Source: Amesomyces nigricolor (Eukaryota; Ascomycota; Sordariomycetes; Sordariales; Chaetomiaceae). From it: a DNA stretch of 64,000 nucleotides. The first letter of the stretch is position 1, and every line of letters begins with the position of its first letter. Made by a program: the position numbers and the translations under genes. The stretch lies in contig SRKS01000001.1 in NCBI GenBank assembly GCA_004802645.1, positions 4,836,001-4,900,000 of the forward strand. Direction: 5' to 3'. Under the pieces are notes generated by a model. It made no database searches. It was not told the DNA's origin and saw nothing but the letters and a program-made list of their open reading frames with translations. Below are positions 1 through 11,420 of this stretch, piece by piece.

Positions 1-2
1 AG

Positions 3-221
3 CTTCAATATGACCAGCTTGCTGGTTCCCAGACCCTCGGAGTGGAGGGCTCAGTCATTACGATTCCCGCACCATCGTTTTCTCTCTCATTTGAAGACTC
101 AACATTGGAGCCTGTCAAACAGACATGGAAGCATGTCATGGGCGACGCAGCCGTCGAGGCAGAGTACATGACCTTCGCAGACCGTGAGGGCGCTGTGGAT
201 GATGATGACATTTACGAGTAA
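3..221 (+). CDS. C-terminal exon of a probable Rab escort protein (partial)
   Basis: Only the last 72 codons of a forward-strand gene are present; it enters from the left edge and stops with TAA at 219-221. The tail reads through TWKHVMGD, then EYMTFADREG, and ends in an acidic DDDD-IYE stretch. An acidic C-terminus with this kind of motif resembles Rab escort protein/MRS6, the GDI-fold component A of Rab geranylgeranyl transferase, which presents newly made Rab GTPases for prenylation. The family call rests on a short tail recognised from memory, so it is tentative. The acidic finish and in-frame stop leave little doubt that this is a real gene end. The next gene, rec8, converges on it. Confidence 0.5.
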   Translation, partial: LQYDQLAGSQTLGVEGSVITIPAPSFSLSFEDSTLEPVKQTWKHVMGDAAVEAEYMTFADREGAVDDDDIYE

Positions 222-754
222 TGGGTACGATGGTATGCGCGCCTGTCTGATTTGATGAAATACCAGACTGGAACCGGGTCAGTAGTAAGTAATGAATACA
301 CAACGTCCTGAAGAATTGTCTCGATTTCTTGAACTGCTTGAGCTAAAATGTGCCATGTTTGCCCCCCACCAATGGGTATCTTCCTGTCGTCCGTTTCGCC
401 GCCAACGCCAGATTGTAACCTCCGCCCTCCTAGATCGCCAATATTATTTCGTCTCCGTTTCCATAAAAGTCGATGTTGGCTGCCTGAACTTCCTCAAGGT
501 AGCAAAGATAGCAGGAAGATCCGAAACAACCAAGACCTTCTCGTTCAACGCCCTGGCTGAAACAGGCTCGAATATCCTCATGGTCATATCTCCTCCGTTG
601 AGCAATGCATGAATGCAACGGACGCTGGTGAGCGGGTGCTCATGGTCCATTCATCCCTCATCCATCTCGCCCATGCCATCTTCAACTCCCATCACCTCTG
701 CAGCCGCAAGCCTCTCTCTCTCCCTGCAACGCAACTAACTTGAAAGATGCTCCC
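222..754. other. Convergent intergenic region
   Basis: The 533 bp between the stop of the Rab escort-like gene and the stop of rec8 should hold the two 3' UTRs. The small overlapping open frames here have no recognisable protein features and none continues a neighbouring gene. Confidence 0.6.
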
Positions 755-3133
755 TTAATCCTCCATCCCCTCCTCCCCACCATGCACCACCTCAACCCCC
801 AACCGAATAGCCCCAAACGGCTCCTTCCCACCCTGCCCATCCTGCTTGACCCTGATCACCTTCTTAGTCGCAAGCGACAGGACGTGGTAGAACCCCTGCG
901 CAACGACAGCCTTCTTCCTGTCCTCCGCTTCGAAGAGCGAGTCGAACTCGACCCAGCGTCTGCTGCTGCTACCACCACCGCCGGTCATGTGCTCGTTGTC
1001 GTTGTCAACGGGAGAACCCTTCTTACGAGCGACGGACTCGACAAAGCCCAAGAAATTGCGTCCCTCGCGGTCGAGCGCGGCGCGCATTTGCTGCGAGGTG
1101 GGTTGGGTCCCGTTGCCGGCGGTGCTGGGTAGGGCAGGGTCGGAGAACGAGCCGCTGCCGCCGGCTGGACCGGAGTGCAACGGGGCGAAACTGCCGCCGC
1201 CTGATCTGAGGCCGAAGCCGAGGTCGTCGTCAGAACCGAGGAAGGGGTTACCGTCATCGCTAAAGCGTTCGACCTCCCCGCCAGGAATGAGAATGCTGCC
1301 GCGTCCGTGGAGCGGGCTGGCGCTGACGTGTCTGCTGGGCGGCTTGCTGCCTGGCCCGCCTCCCTTGATGGACGAGCTTGGGATTTGGGATGATAGGCGG
1401 TTCCAGGGAACGTCAGAGGGGAGGTCGGGAAGTACGGAGCCTGCGCGACGGCCAAGTTCGACGGGAGGGAGTTCGTCGTCACCAAGAATGGGAGGAAGGC
1501 CGTCATCGTCGGGGTGGGGAAGTTGTTGGCCGTGTTGGCTGTCCTCGGAGTGTTCGTCATCGCTGAGACGGCGGCGCACGCGGCGCGAATTGGCGTCTTC
1601 GTCGGGTTCGAGGGCTTCGAGGGCGGTGCGGCGACGGCTGCAGGGAGCTTCAACGTTGTCTTCGTCTGGGTGGGTGACGATGATACCCAGAAGAGTGGCA
1701 TGCAGGCCTTCACCGGCGAAGTGTGGTGCGAGAGGGTGAGGAAGGCCCGGAACGCCGGTGGGAAAGCCAACACCGGCGATGCCGCGACCGAAGATGAGGT
1801 TGAAAGCATTTTTGCGGGCTTCGGCGGGCGTGACTCCCTGGCGAGGCTGGCTTGCTTTCTCGGCGTTTTCGAGGTAGTTGGCAGACCAAGACTTGAGTTC
1901 CTGCCGGGTGATTTTGGTTTGGTCGTCGGGGGCCAGGATTGGGCGGCGCCGTGGGCGCTGGACGCGAATTGGAGCCTGACCAGAGCTGGCTTCCTCGGAA
2001 ACCGCAACTTCCCGCCCCTCTGGATTTTGCTCTTGTTCATGTCCCTGCTGTTCTTGATTCTGCACCCCGAACTCCTGCAGAGCCGGAAGAGGCGGGTCTG
2101 AATGAAAGACGTTGCCGCCACCCATGATCACGTCGCCCTGGTTGTCGAATTGAATAACGTCGTCGTCCTGCAGAAGAACCACACCCTCGTCTTCTTCAGG
2201 GCGCGGGAGTCGTGGCAGCTGCGGCTCTTCCAGAGCCGGTACAATGTTTCCATCAGCGTCAATCTCAATGCCCCAGTCGTCGAGTGCTTGAAGCTCGCGC
2301 TCCTCGTCGCCAAACGGCATGATACCGTCGCCACCTTTACCGGGCGTTATTGTTCCTGCTCCAAAGGGTTCGTTGAGAAGGGAGCTGTGACCGCCAAACG
2401 GTGACTGCGAGAGGTCGAAACCAACAAGAATTGAACGGTTGGAGTTAGAAAGAGAATCGTCGCGCTGAAGGGGTGAGAGCTGGGAAGAGGTTTTGCGCGA
2501 GGCCTGACTGATTTCCGGAACTACCAAAACGCCCTCCTCATCGAAGTGAAATGCAGGAAGGTTCGGATCGAGATCAAACTCTGGGTCGTCTGCAAGAATC
2601 AATTCTTTGGGCCTACTGCTGTTAGCTTCCTTCGATTAAACTCCACAACAGCACAACAGATGCAGGACATACTTTGCTCTTCCTGCCTGCGGATCGAGGG
2701 CATTGTCGCTTCCACCCAGCGCGCTGTAGAAGGCACGCATATGGGCTTGAACCCTCTCAGCGTCGGTAAGGACATAGTGGCATTGCTGCGAGTACACCCT
2801 CGACAGACCGTAGAGGAGAGTACCCTGCAGGCGCAGCGCAATGGGCGCGCCCGGTTGGAGGATAGTCTTGCATGCCTTCCGCACGTTGACATCCTGGATT
2901 GCCTTGCGTGAGACCTTTTTGTTGGTAGACCTCAGGCCAATAGTCGATACCAGCCTAACCACAACTACCATCAGCGTTCCATTGCCAAAAGCACTCGAGC
3001 GATGGCTCGTGTGCTTACCAGACGGTCGCCACCCCATGTCTCTCGCTTGTGAGAACTACCCAGATATGTCAGCACATGTTTATGCCCAAGCCCGCATCAC
3101 CGTAGAGGACTTACTTTCGTGACTGTAGAACAT
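755..3133 (-). CDS. rec8: Meiotic cohesin kleisin Rec8
   Basis: Rec8 replaces Rad21/Scc1 as the kleisin of cohesin in meiosis, holding sister chromatids together until separase cleaves it. The model has four exons read on the minus strand: 3133-3115 (19 nt), 3055-3019 (37 nt), 2954-2673 and 2612-755, all with GT-AG introns, giving 731 aa. The spliced N-terminus begins MFYSHEILTS, continues GVATVW and then KKVSRKAIQ, the Rad21/Rec8 N-terminal domain that contacts Smc3. The middle carries a Rec8-like block (ELKSW...ARKNAFNLIFGRG) with Arg-rich stretches that could include separase sites. The C-terminus (QGFYHVLSLATKKVI) is the winged helix that binds Smc1. The start is fixed by the conserved MFYS, which is visible only after splicing the two tiny exons. 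The long serine- and acid-rich centre is typical of the family. Confidence 0.88.
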
Positions 3134-4252
3134 TTTGCTTGCTGGTCAGAAACGCGTAGGAACCTCCTCTTAGACGAAATAGTGAAGATCTGGGTCGAGT
3201 AGGAGTTGAATAGGGGTATCACAATGATTCTGAAGGAGGGCAGCGGTCAAAGGTAGTGAAACGAGAAGATATAAGGGATGACGAAGCGTTGTGGTGTTGA
3301 AGAACGCAGAAGAGGAGAGGATGTGGTTGTTGAGGGTAGCACGCGGGGTCCTTTGATGTGTTGAAGGGCGTGGTGAAGAGGCTCGCGGGGCGCGGAGTTG
3401 ACACGCTGATAAGAGATAGGGTGCGCGGAAAGAAAAAGAATTTAGGACAGTGACTGCTGGAAAGAATAATTCGAAGATTTTGCGAAATCATTTGCGCGTC
3501 ACCGCCATCCGAATCTGGGGGGTGCCTTCCCGGAAAGGTAGGCACGCCTTGGATTCTGCCACAGGCAACAATGTCAACCGCTCAGACAAGGGACCAACTC
3601 AATATTAATTTCTGGAAGTACAATTGGGTCTGGCAGTTTCCAACATGCTGAGAGAGTCATGCTGAGGTTACCACGTAGTTTATGTAAATCAAGCAAGGAA
3701 CGACGGCCCTGGAAACCACTTAAGCCCCAACGAGGAGCCATAACAGCCCTGCTGAGGTGGTGAATGGTCACCCCCCGTTATTTTCATTTGATTTGTTATT
3801 GAGATAGCTTGAAGTCGGATTTGACTCTTTGTAGTGTTGATACAATCTCGATTCAGTTGACTTTTCTGCTCTGTTTACCTCTGAATAGGGGCCATCGTTG
3901 GCGGGCGAACATCATGCCAAGACTCGGGATCAACAACATTCTTCAAAGGAAACGAAGAACGGTCCTCAAGAGCCTCAGCAGACTCTCTCCGAATGCAATA
4001 TTCCTGACATTTACAATACGAATTGCATCGCTACCTGGCCTGGCAGTTGAAATGCCAATTACCCAACATGACTGCGCCGCCCCTGGTATCTCCCAACCCT
4101 AGACAGTACAGTTGACCCAAATCCTCGCTGTTGAATGCTCCCTCCTTTTCGCTTGCTTCTCATCGTCCTTGTCGCCCTAAGCCAATGGCAGAAAACCAAC
4201 AACCATCCAAGCTGTGGTACCCAAATATCACCCTCAGACAAACAACCACATC
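3134..4252. other. rec8 upstream region and choline kinase 3' flank
   Basis: This 1.1 kb holds the rec8 promoter and 5' leader (from 3134 upward) and the 3' flank of choline kinase. A GATA-type element (CTGATAAG) lies near 3406-3413. A 108-codon minus-strand open frame at 3219-3545 has no recognisable domain and probably lies in the rec8 leader. No gene is called. Confidence 0.5.
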
Positions 4253-6546
4253 CTAATAATCTACCATCTTCAAATACTCCCTCACTCCCTCCCCAAGCTC
4301 CTCCGCCTTCACCAACCCCATCAATACACAATCCCCCAAAAAGAAGTACGCCCTTTCCTGCGCATACGAAAGGTAATCAAACTCCTCTTCACCCTCGGCC
4401 CCCTCCTCCTGTTGCTGCTGCTGTTGCAACTCCTCCTCTCCACTCTCCCCCTCCGCAGCACCAGTACCAGTATCCAACCCCGGAATCTTCGCCTGCACAA
4501 TCCCCCACGCAACCCACTGCGCCGAGTTCGCAACCCGCCACAGCCTCGTCTCCTCCATCAGCCGCTTGATCATCCGCTCCGCGTCCTCCTCCCGCTTCCG
4601 CTCCTCCTCCTTCCAGCCGCCTGCCGGCACGCGCGCGTCAAGCATGAACTCAACAATGGAGCTCGTGGAGGGGGTGTTGTGCATGCCCACTCCTCCCTGA
4701 GCCTGGGTCTGGGCCTGCGTAACACCTTGTTTGGTGTGGGCGGGACCAGCGCCGCCAGCCGGCGTTGTCGCGAGGCTATTTTCGACGTGGGGAAAATTTG
4801 GGCGGTGGCCGACGTAGGCCTTGAGGAATCTGAGCTGCTGGTCTGGGGTCGGGTAGCGCGAGGTGTCGCATGCGAAGGGGCGGACGGCGTCGTGGTAGTT
4901 GTAGGTCCACTCGGAGAAGTGGTTTGCGAATTCGAGGCCTGGAGTGTTGGCGCCGGCGTACTCGAAGTCAATGACGACGAGCTGTTTGTGCTCGTTGGCA
5001 GGCTGAAGAAGCGGGGATTTCTGGTCGTCGGGGCGGACGCGGAGGATGTTGCCGTATTGAGTCTGAGGGTGGGGTCAGTCAAGGGGAGAGGGATGGAAGG
5101 GGGAGAGCGGCTTACATCGTTGTGAGCAAAGACAAGCTTGCGGCGTATCTCCTTCGCGTCGCCGTAGTAGGCTTCCAAGTGCCTGCGGTATTTCTCCACA
5201 AGAGCCTTGAAGACGGGCCACTCCACGCCGCAGACGAGGCCGCGCGTCTTCCACAAGCCACCAGGCAGGTTCCGAGACTTGGAGGCGAGCTGCTTGTCGA
5301 GATACAAAACCGTCTTCTCGACCTGGACCAGCCACTTGTCCCAATTCTTCCACACGCCAGGCCCCTGGTCCTTCTCCTCCTCAAGCAGTTCGACACCCTG
5401 ATGCAGCTCCCTCATGCGCTTGGCGATCTGTTTGGAAGTTTCCGGCTCCCGCATGCTGGACGGCGTCAAGGCAGTGGCGTTCAGATACTGCTCGAATCTG
5501 CCATTGAGGAAGGTCCCCAGCAACCGGGGGCCGATCTTCTTCCTGGCGAGTCTCTGGAGTACCCCGAGTTCAGTCTCGCGGTCAATCAGATGCTCAACCT
5601 GAGGGCCGTAGACTCTCAGCAACACCTTGGTCGGCTGCTTCTTGCCGGGCTCCTGGGGTAGCAGCGAGGCGGAGGGCGGAGAAACCACGTAAACTGCGTT
5701 GGTCAAGGCTCCGCTCAGACGTTCCACCGAGACGCTCTCGCCGCTGTCGAGTGGGACGCGCCGCCAGCCCTTAAGACGCAGCGTGTGGGCAAGGCGGATG
5801 ATCTCGTTCTTGAACACGATCCAGTTTTGTTTCTCCTTCTCCTCCTTACGGCTTGAGCCAGAGGGGGACTCCTCGGCGCCAGCCTTACCACCCGTGTAGC
5901 TGAGCGTCTTGGAGTTATCAAGAACAGCGTCGCAAGTGGGCACCAAGATGTCGCCTTCAAACCACTCGGTGTCTGACGAGGCGACTCGACTGAGGTTTCG
6001 GCTAGACCTCTTCCTATGCTTCCGCCCGAGCCGAGGCCCAAATGAAGGGGTAGAATTCAGACCCAGGGTGGACATGCTATCGTTCAAGATCCTCTGCAGC
6101 CGGTCTAGAGACACTTCGCTGGAGTCGGATTCGATAGAAGCGGACCGTTGCCTGCCAGGTACTGGGACTGGGATGCTGACGTGGTTGGGAGGTGACCTGC
6201 GCCGGATCGAGTGCCCTTGGGACTTCCTCTTCTCCTTCTTAGCCTTCTCCCGTTCGAGCCAGTCTCCCACCTGAGCCAGGAGTCGCTCAGTAAGGACGTC
6301 AAGACGGTGACGGTGGTGGGCAGTGGGCGGCTGGGCCTGAGATTCTTCCACAGGAGCTGGTGACGCAACAATGGTTGGTTCTGAACCTTCCAGGGTAACC
6401 TGGCTGAGAGTTGAGGACCTGGAAGGAGTGCTGGACAAGGGGGGGCGTCCGCTGAGGCGCTTCGCGACCCCTGCAGAGAACTGCTTCTTCATCTGGGAAT
6501 CATCAGGGGATGAAAACTGGGGTGCCTCAATCTGAACAGCTGCCAT
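4253..6546 (-). CDS. Choline kinase
   Basis: ATP-dependent phosphorylation of choline (or ethanolamine), the first step of the Kennedy pathway to phosphatidylcholine. Exon 1 is 6546-5116 and exon 2 is 5062-4253, around a 53-nt intron, giving 746 aa. Splicing restores the Brenner motif HNDTQYGN at residues 475-482, with the catalytic Asp at 477 as the last codon of exon 1. The metal-binding VIDFEYAG follows with Asp509. A disordered Ser/Pro/Arg-rich N-terminus of about 200 residues precedes the kinase fold, making the protein longer than the roughly 450-580 residues usual outside filamentous fungi. Near the C-terminus an insert rich in Glu with a run of six Gln interrupts the domain before the final helices. 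Ethanolamine kinase is the alternative substrate class. The ATG at 6546 is the first in frame. Confidence 0.92.
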
Positions 6547-7593
6547 GAATTAATATAAGTGTTTTAGAGTTGAATATGTGTGGGGGGGGGGGGGAATAGT
6601 GAGCCCGGGAAGAAGAGGAGAAGGAGAGGGTCTCTCGTTTAGAGGTGCCGGAAGCTGGTCCTTTTTACCAGATGGCACTGCATTTCAAGAGTCACACAAT
6701 GACGCCAGGCAAATAGGATGGGAAACCGGATGCCGTTGTTTCGTCCTTGATAGGACGTCTGAGACACATGACAAGGAAACAGGGGAGAAAGCTACAAACC
6801 TTTGACGGAGGCGCTGAGCGGAGGGGTCCTCTCGCTGTCGCCGTCGGCCTTCAAGGCTGAGCGCCTCGGCTGGGTTGGGCTTCCTGGGGACGGGGCAGAC
6901 ATGATAGGGTCCAAGCTTGTGCGCGTGATCGTTCAGACGGGGCGTTCAAGCGGTCTCTTCTTTGTGAGACCTGTTGGTCGAGGATAGGGGTCGCTCCAGA
7001 GTGCGGGGGGTTGATTGATAGGCGCAAGATAAGGGGGCCAGGCGGACACTTCCAACGGCCAAACCTGGTTCCGCAGGAATGAGACGATAAGAAGCTCGTG
7101 TCAAAGAAACGCTGTCTTCAAATCGTGTTGGTCTGGCAAAAAGAACTCTGAAAATCAATAGTGAGTTTAGACTCTTCACAACGTGTTGTGGAAAGGAAGA
7201 AAATTGGAGGCGGTTAAACTTAAAACGGCAGGTGTTGACTTGGGCCAGAAATCTCGTGGATCAATCTTGGTGGGGAAAAACTTGGTGGAGGCCAAACAAA
7301 CTGCATCAAGGGTCCGATGGTCTGTGCTTGCACCATGACGTAGCGTGGGCTCACCAGTCAATCACTTCGCTTCCTGTCTGCTCACAAGACAAGGCCCGAG
7401 AGTCTGGAACCCCCCTGGACGCCAAGACTGTGTTGCTAGAGCAAGGAGCATGAGGCGGGATAGAAATCAGCAAAAAGAGAAGGTCAGTGTGCAAAATGGC
7501 TGACCAGAAGACCGCCGACATTAGTTTTGGGATATAGTACTCAAGCAAGCGGAGATATGATACATTCCTCGTACAGTTCTTGACTCGGCCTCT
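6547..7593. other. Choline kinase promoter region and SCO1 3' flank
   Basis: About 1.05 kb without a recognisable gene. It contains the leader and promoter of choline kinase, with a 13-nt G homopolymer about 35 bp upstream of its ATG, and the 3' flank of SCO1. Small open frames at 6802-6987 and 6946-7361 look like chance. Confidence 0.5.
6582..6594. repeat. Poly-G tract (13 nt)
   Basis: Thirteen consecutive G on the plus strand (poly-C in the sense of the choline kinase leader). It could be length-variable or a sequencing artefact site. Confidence 0.8.
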
Positions 7594-8583
7594 TCAGTTT
7601 GTCTTGATTGTCCCTTTCCAGTCCTTCATGTGATCCAAAATGGCTTTGGCGGCCTGCTCAGGCGAGTGCTGTCTTCCCAGCGCCTCGACAAAGTCACCCT
7701 CGGGATCCATCAGGTAGAAGTAGATGCTGTGGTCCACCAAGTAATCCTGGCCCGGCTGCACATGGGTCGGCGTGCTGAAATACACCCGGTATGCCTTGCA
7801 CATGGCCTTGATCTGGTCGTATGTGCCCGTCAGGCCGATGAACTTAGGGTGGAACTCGAGAAGGTACTCCTTCAGCTCCTCTGGCCCGTCGCGGGCCGGG
7901 TCGCAGGTGACAAATACGGGTGCCACGGCGCCGGGACGCTCCTTCTCAACAAGATCGAACATTGTCGCCATCTTGTCCAGCTCCTCGGGGCAAATATCGG
8001 GGCAGTGGGTGAAGCCGAAGTATACCTGCATGTATGAGTCAGCATGGGAATATCCTCAAACCGCCAGCGCACTGCAAGCCCCCACGTACCAGAGAGTATC
8101 GGCCCTTCAGGTCCTGATCCGTCACCCTGTTCCCATTCTGGTCGACCAGGTCGAACGAGCCGCCCACCTTGGGTCTTCCGTGGCCCTTGGTTGACTCGGC
8201 TACCCTCTTGCGCTGCATCCGCACCTTCTCATTCTCGAAATACCACACCAGGCCGCAGCCGGTGAGGACGAACAGGAGGCCCGCTTTCCACGAGAAGGGC
8301 TGCATCAACGATTAGCCCTGGCTCTGGCCAATGCATAATGCGCCCAAAAGCCGATGTTGCATACCCCTGAGCGGTACCGGCTCTTGGCCTCCTCCACCGT
8401 CTTGAACAACCTCCGCTGCACCAATGGTTGGTAGGGGTTGGACTGAAACTTCGCGGGGCTCGGGGCCGTCGGTCGCTTAGCTTGCGCGCTGCGGGCTGTC
8501 GAGAAGAGGCGGGTACATTGTCGCGGAGCTGCCCTCGGCAGGGCATTGAGGACGGCACGGGCCGCGGCGGGTGGTTGTGGCAT
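7594..8583 (-). CDS. sco1: SCO1, copper chaperone of cytochrome c oxidase
   Basis: Mitochondrial inner-membrane protein that delivers copper to the CuA site of Cox2. Three exons, 8583-8365, 8299-8090 and 8025-7594, with introns in phase 0, give 286 aa. The N-terminus starting MPQPPAAARAVLN is rich in Arg, Ala and Ser with few acids, as expected for a mitochondrial presequence. A single membrane span (AGLLFVLTGCGLVWYF) lies near residues 79-95. The thioredoxin-like domain carries the copper ligands in CPDIC (Cys151, Cys155) and the conserved His242 in LVDHSIYF. The open frame extends upstream of 8583 only without an ATG, which fixes the start. The gene is divergent from the Spp1-like gene, with 365 bp between start codons. 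Confidence 0.95.
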
Positions 8584-8948
8584 CGTGTCGGTGGAGGGGG
8601 GTTTGGTTGTGGACTGGTGGTGTCTCTGCAAGCAGCCGGGAAGCAGCCGAGCTCAATTCGGAGCTTGAACTCTAAAATCTCCTGATTAACGCCTATCGGT
8701 CAATGCTGCTTTGATGCATGCCAAGACTGGGGTGTGTGGGACTCTTCTGGTTACGGGTATGCTTCTATTCAACTCAGACAAACGCTTCTCTGCACTTCTC
8801 ACCATCTGAACAACAAGATGAAATTGTGGCGCCAAAGCATCAGATCAAAGACAGTTGTGCGATTCTGATGCGTCGTTAATTGTATTAACCCTGCCATGCA
8901 CACCCGAAAATTCACAGAACCATTGGGACCGGCCCAAAACTCACACGG
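8584..8948. promoter_or_regulatory. Shared divergent promoter of SCO1 and the Spp1-like gene
   Basis: The 365 bp between two divergent start codons must contain both promoters. I see no clear TATA box for either gene. The SCO1-proximal part is GC-rich and the part near 8700-8900 is more AT-rich. Confidence 0.6.
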
Positions 8949-10535
8949 ATGATGTCCTTTTCCAGCTCATTCTTCACTCCCGCTCCCGACCCGGTTCCCA
9001 CACTGGAAAACAACCAACTGCAAGAGATTCCGGAAACAAAACCCTCCATGAATGAAGAATCGACCCCGGTTGGGCAACCAACCGAAGCCGGACAACCGGC
9101 TGAGGTGACACATTCTTCGCCCAACATCCCTCCCTCTGAACAAGGCCATCCTGCACCACCCAGCAGCGACGGGCTCGGCCATGACATCAACGGCGACGAC
9201 AGCGCCATGGGAAACGCCGCAAAGTCCGCAGCCCCCAAAAAGAAGAAGGGAACCGCATCCGCAGTCAAGACCCCCGCGAAGCGCGCCCGTCCCAGCACCG
9301 GCGCCGGCGGGGCGAAGAAAGCCAGGGGCGGCGGGACGAAAAAGACCAAGCCCGATGCCGCCTTCAAACAACCCGGCGACTCGGCCGACCCAGCCGCCCC
9401 CAATGGCGACGGCGACGGCGGTAACTCGAGCGAGTCGGACCACGGACCCTACTGCCTCTGCCGTGGGCCCGATGACCACCGCTTCATGATCGCCTGCGAC
9501 CGGTGCGAGGACTGGTTCCACGGCGAGTGCATCGGCATGGACAAGCACACGGGCGAGAACCTGGTGCAAAAGTACATCTGCCCCAACTGCACCGACGGCG
9601 GGCGCTACGCGACGCGCTACAAGAAGATGTGCTCGCTGGCCGGGTGCAAGAACCCCGCGCGTATCTATGACGCCGCCCAACCAAGTATCTTTTGCTCCTC
9701 CGACCACTGCCAGGCCTGGTGGGAGCAGCTCGTCGCAAAACTCCCCAAGTCCAAAGGCGCCGACGCCGACAACCTAACCCAAGACGAGTTCATGGGCCTC
9801 CTCGACGCCCCTCCACAACCATCCACCTCCTCCCAAGAACAACCCCCCCCTTGGAAACTCGGCCACCCCCCCTTCGCCACCCCCCCATCCTTCTGGACCT
9901 CCCCCCTCTCCTCCACGGCTCTCACCCCGGAAGAACACGCCCTCCTCACCACATCCGCGACAGCGCGCTACCAGCTCGGCGAGGAGATTGTCCTCTGCAA
10001 GAAAATGCTGCAGCTGATCGACATGGCGCACGCACGTCGCGAAGCCGCCATTGCCGCAGGCCGCGGCACGGCCAAGGACCTGTGCGGATACGACAGCCGG
10101 CTGGACGACGTGGGCGCGACGCACCAGTTTGCGCGGTTCGTGCAATCGCCGCAGGGGGAGGCGGTGTTTAGGAGCGGGAGTTTGGATGGCGTGTCTGGGG
10201 AGGTGGGGGTCAATGGGGTGAGCAATGGAGTGGAGGAGGATGGAGGAGTGGTGTCATCAGGGACGACGGCGGCGGCGATGGCGGGAGAATATGACCCCCT
10301 CACGGCGGGCATGTGTACCAAGAAGAAGTGCAAGCCGCATAACGGGTGGAGCGCGATTCTCTTCAAGGCCGTTAAGCACGACATGAAGGAGCTGGCGGCG
10401 CAGGCGAAGGAGATGTTGGATGCTGAGCAGAGGGTGCGGGACGGGGCGGCGGGGAGGTTCAGGCGGAGGATGAAGGAGCGGAATGGGGTTGATCTGGTGT
10501 ATGAGGAGGACGGGATGGACGTTGATGGTGACTAG
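8949..10535 (+). CDS. spp1: PHD-finger protein, COMPASS (Set1C) subunit Spp1-like
   Basis: Reader subunit of the Set1/COMPASS H3K4 methyltransferase; Spp1 binds H3K4me3 and in yeast also links to meiotic break machinery. A single exon encodes 528 aa. An acidic, Pro-rich N-terminus leads to a basic patch (KKKKG...PAKRARP, about 97-115) that looks like a nuclear localisation signal. The PHD finger spans about 168-218: YCLCRG, CDRCEDWFHGEC and CPNC supply the zinc ligands, and Trp in DWFHG is the expected aromatic-cage residue. A second Cys/His cluster (MCSLAGCKNP...FCSSDHCQAWW) follows directly, as in Spp1. Near the C-terminus CTKKKCKPHNGW and an Arg/Lys-rich helix complete the family pattern. 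The start is one of two adjacent ATGs. Other PHD/CXXC proteins are less likely because of the C-terminal block. Confidence 0.88.
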   Translation: MMSFSSSFFTPAPDPVPTLENNQLQEIPETKPSMNEESTPVGQPTEAGQPAEVTHSSPNIPPSEQGHPAPPSSDGLGHDINGDDSAMGNAAKSAAPKKKKGTASAVKTPAKRARPSTGAGGAKKARGGGTKKTKPDAAFKQPGDSADPAAPNGDGDGGNSSESDHGPYCLCRGPDDHRFMIACDRCEDWFHGECIGMDKHTGENLVQKYICPNCTDGGRYATRYKKMCSLAGCKNPARIYDAAQPSIFCSSDHCQAWWEQLVAKLPKSKGADADNLTQDEFMGLLDAPPQPSTSSQEQPPPWKLGHPPFATPPSFWTSPLSSTALTPEEHALLTTSATARYQLGEEIVLCKKMLQLIDMAHARREAAIAAGRGTAKDLCGYDSRLDDVGATHQFARFVQSPQGEAVFRSGSLDGVSGEVGVNGVSNGVEEDGGVVSSGTTAAAMAGEYDPLTAGMCTKKKCKPHNGWSAILFKAVKHDMKELAAQAKEMLDAEQRVRDGAAGRFRRRMKERNGVDLVYEEDGMDVDGD

Positions 10536-11420
10536 TGACGAAGGTGTGCGGAGGAAACGGCGTGTGGGATTGCCGAGCAAATCTGACCTGAAATACCATT
10601 TGGTCTCTATGTAATACACTATCTAGGCTGGGAGGTAGTCATCATGTACCAAAACTGCCGCCATCCCGCGCCTTTTTGGTGAAGAGAGAAGGAAAACACA
10701 TCCACATCATTCCGCCGCCTCCCTCTCAGCCGAAGACCGCAAAAGGGCCACCCAGGAGCGAATATCCAAATATAAGAAAGTGAGAAATAGCGAGTATAAA
10801 ATTGCGGGAAAGAAACAACAAAACTCGTGCTGGCTTGCTCATCATAAACCCATACATGAACTCGTTTCTCAAAGAAGAACGAAGCAGTAAGTCCGTCCTA
10901 GTAGGCTCAAAAAAGCAGGTAAAAAAGCCAGGGCGCGAGCCCTGCAAGGTAAAAACGAATCATGAAAGAGTAAGGGGGCCGCGAGGCCAATTTTCCATCT
11001 TGTTTCCGGCCGTGAGGCCCATCCGTTCTTGTTGCGACATTCCGGGGTGCGAACCCCTGACCCACCAGCATCCATTATGTATCCCGCCCTGCATCGTTGC
11101 AAATATCTGTTGTTGCCCGGCTGTGAAGCCGGAGGTGGTTGCCCAGCGGTGCTGTTGGTTCCCGCTATATCGAGGCCCTGCCTGATCGGTGTTCTGCCGC
11201 ATCCAAGCAGCGGTCTGTTCCAGTATCCGTCGTGTGACCCGAGATTTCTACCCCGTACGCATCCCAAGGCTGCTAGCCACCGCCGTCTGCGTGGCTGCCC
11301 TTGCTATGCCTGTTGTGTAATACCCCCAATAGATGAGGCAGATCCAACCATGTCCATCTGCCGTTTTGTATCGTCCCTGGTACGTCCCCAAATGTCCCCA
11401 AGTAAAAGGCTTGCGCATCT
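10536..11420. other. Convergent intergenic region
   Basis: 885 bp between the Spp1-like stop and the stop of the CNL1-like gene; expected to hold two 3' UTRs. I checked a T-arm-like sequence near 11041 and found no tRNA cloverleaf around it. No gene is recognised. Confidence 0.5.

Noticed and set aside
11030..11070. T-arm-like hairpin GGGGTTCGCACCCC on the minus strand, suggestive of a tRNA
   Set aside because: The loop lacks the conserved TTCRA pattern, and no acceptor, D or anticodon stems can be placed around it.
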